The position numbers and the translations under genes were made by a program. A DNA stretch of 6,464 nt from Clostridiaceae bacterium (GTDB taxonomy: Bacteria > Bacillota > Clostridia > Oscillospirales > Acutalibacteraceae): NCBI GenBank assembly GCA_904502215.1, contig CAJGDQ010000060.1, positions 1-6,464 of the forward strand, given 5' to 3'. Positions 6,021 through 6,464 of this stretch are shown here, in pieces. Each line of letters starts with the position of its first letter. Within the stretch, counting starts at the first letter, position 1. The notes beneath the pieces are model-generated. The model ran no database searches, was not told the DNA's origin, and worked only from the letters and a program-made list of their open reading frames with translations.

Positions 6021-6464
6021 TTATAATAAAGAATTTAACAACTCAGTTAGCTGTTTAGACTGAGCTTCTCCGCTCGTAACAATAATAACGGTATCATCAC
6101 CGGCGAGTGAGCCTAACATCATATCTCCATAAAGCTCATCAACAGTAACCGCAGCACTTGAAGCCATACCATTATGGCACTTAATAACTACATTATTAAG
6201 TGAATACTGAACGCTCTTAACAGCACCGCTAAAAAGAAGATGATAGCGGTTATCTAAGGTTTGAGATTCAGTATTTGAATTAACAAGATAACGATAATTT
6301 CCATCATTATCTCTACCCTTAACTAGCTTTAACTCCCTGATATCTCGGGAAACTGTTGACTGAGTAACATTAAATCCGGCTTCTAACAAACCATTTTGCA
6401 AATCTTCTTGGGTTAAGCAAATGTTTTCTCTGATAAGCTCTAGGATTTTTTCCTGTCTTTTAAC
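6021..6464 (-). CDS. argR: Arginine repressor ArgR, partial at the 5' end
   Basis: ArgR/AhrC is a cytoplasmic hexameric regulator that binds ARG-box operators when loaded with L-arginine, repressing biosynthesis and often activating catabolism. The reading frame stays open to the window edge, giving 147 in-window residues that start VKRQEKILELI; full-length relatives are about 150 aa, so only a few N-terminal residues are missing. The N-terminal winged helix covers residues 1-60, with the recognition-helix signature QSTVSRDIREL at 35-45 including the Ser-Arg pair (39-40). The C-terminal oligomerisation and arginine-binding domain (about 75-147) carries GDDT at 122-125, whose two aspartates contact arginine in known ArgR structures. 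Where many homologues read KTxPGxA this one reads KCHNGMA (95-101), which I take as lineage variation. A TTG at 6401 could be read as a start, but it would remove the first helix of the DNA-binding domain. recN follows after 18 nt, the classical Firmicutes order, so co-transcription is likely. No clear ARG box is visible here. Confidence 0.95.
   Translation of the reverse strand, partial: VKRQEKILELIRENICLTQEDLQNGLLEAGFNVTQSTVSRDIRELKLVKGRDNDGNYRYLVNSNTESQTLDNRYHLLFSGAVKSVQYSLNNVVIKCHNGMASSAAVTVDELYGDMMLGSLAGDDTVIIVTSGEAQSKQLTELLNSLL
6178..6202. repeat. Perfect inverted repeat inside argR
   Basis: Arms CACTTAATAA and TTATTAAGTG are exact 10-bp complements around a 5-nt loop. They lie in the coding region for SLNNVVIKC in the C-terminal domain. 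The AT-rich dyad is the right size for a protein site, but it does not match the ARG-box consensus well. Confidence 0.35.

Noticed and set aside
6021..6401. argR starting at TTG 6401 with 126 aa
   Set aside because: The frame continues upstream to the window edge with clear ArgR N-terminal sequence (VKRQEKILEL); the TTG encodes an internal leucine of the DNA-binding domain.
1..6464. CRISPR array, tRNA/rRNA, T-box, phage or defence system
   Set aside because: No regularly spaced direct repeats, no cloverleaf or T-box specifier/antiterminator, and all six genes are accounted for by housekeeping or unknown families.

Overview
The window is AT-rich, and all six protein-coding genes lie on the minus strand, so they read from right to left. 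Gene content points to a low-GC Firmicute, most likely an anaerobic Clostridia of the Ruminococcaceae/Oscillospiraceae type. The supporting signs are the adjacent argR-recN pair, a clostridial-looking TyrRS with a KMGKT motif, purine-rich ribosome binding sites, a sigma-A-type promoter, a lipobox lipoprotein and a DUF1015 protein. The taxonomic call is inference from protein style, not a database result.

In reading order (right to left): 6464-6021 is argR, the arginine repressor, cut off by the window edge just short of its N-terminus. 6002-4326 is recN, a complete SMC-like DNA repair ATPase, 18 nt after argR. 4339-3116 is tyrS, tyrosyl-tRNA synthetase; it overlaps the end of recN by 14 nt and its ribosome binding site lies inside recN codons. 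A hairpin follows tyrS (3089-3111). 3059-2136 is a membrane-anchored alpha/beta hydrolase with an intact catalytic triad. A very good promoter (2104-2132) then drives a small lipoprotein gene of unknown family (2077-1355). A hairpin (1330-1353) separates it from a DUF1015 gene (1308-121). The last 120 bases hold two strong hairpins: an 18-bp perfect G/C-tract palindrome (60-100) and an AT-rich hairpin followed by a T-run (1-38) that looks like the operon terminator.

argR, recN and tyrS look like one transcription unit. It combines arginine-responsive repression, double-strand-break repair and tRNA charging, so it is a housekeeping unit, not a dedicated pathway. The three downstream genes are separated by hairpins, and at least the lipoprotein has its own promoter, so they are probably a partly independent tail. 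Nothing resembles a phage, CRISPR array, toxin-antitoxin or biosynthetic cluster. The most interesting items are the uncharacterised lipoprotein, the DUF1015 protein, the recN-tyrS overlap without a visible T-box leader, and the palindrome at 60-100, which may be a remnant of IS3-type terminal repeats.
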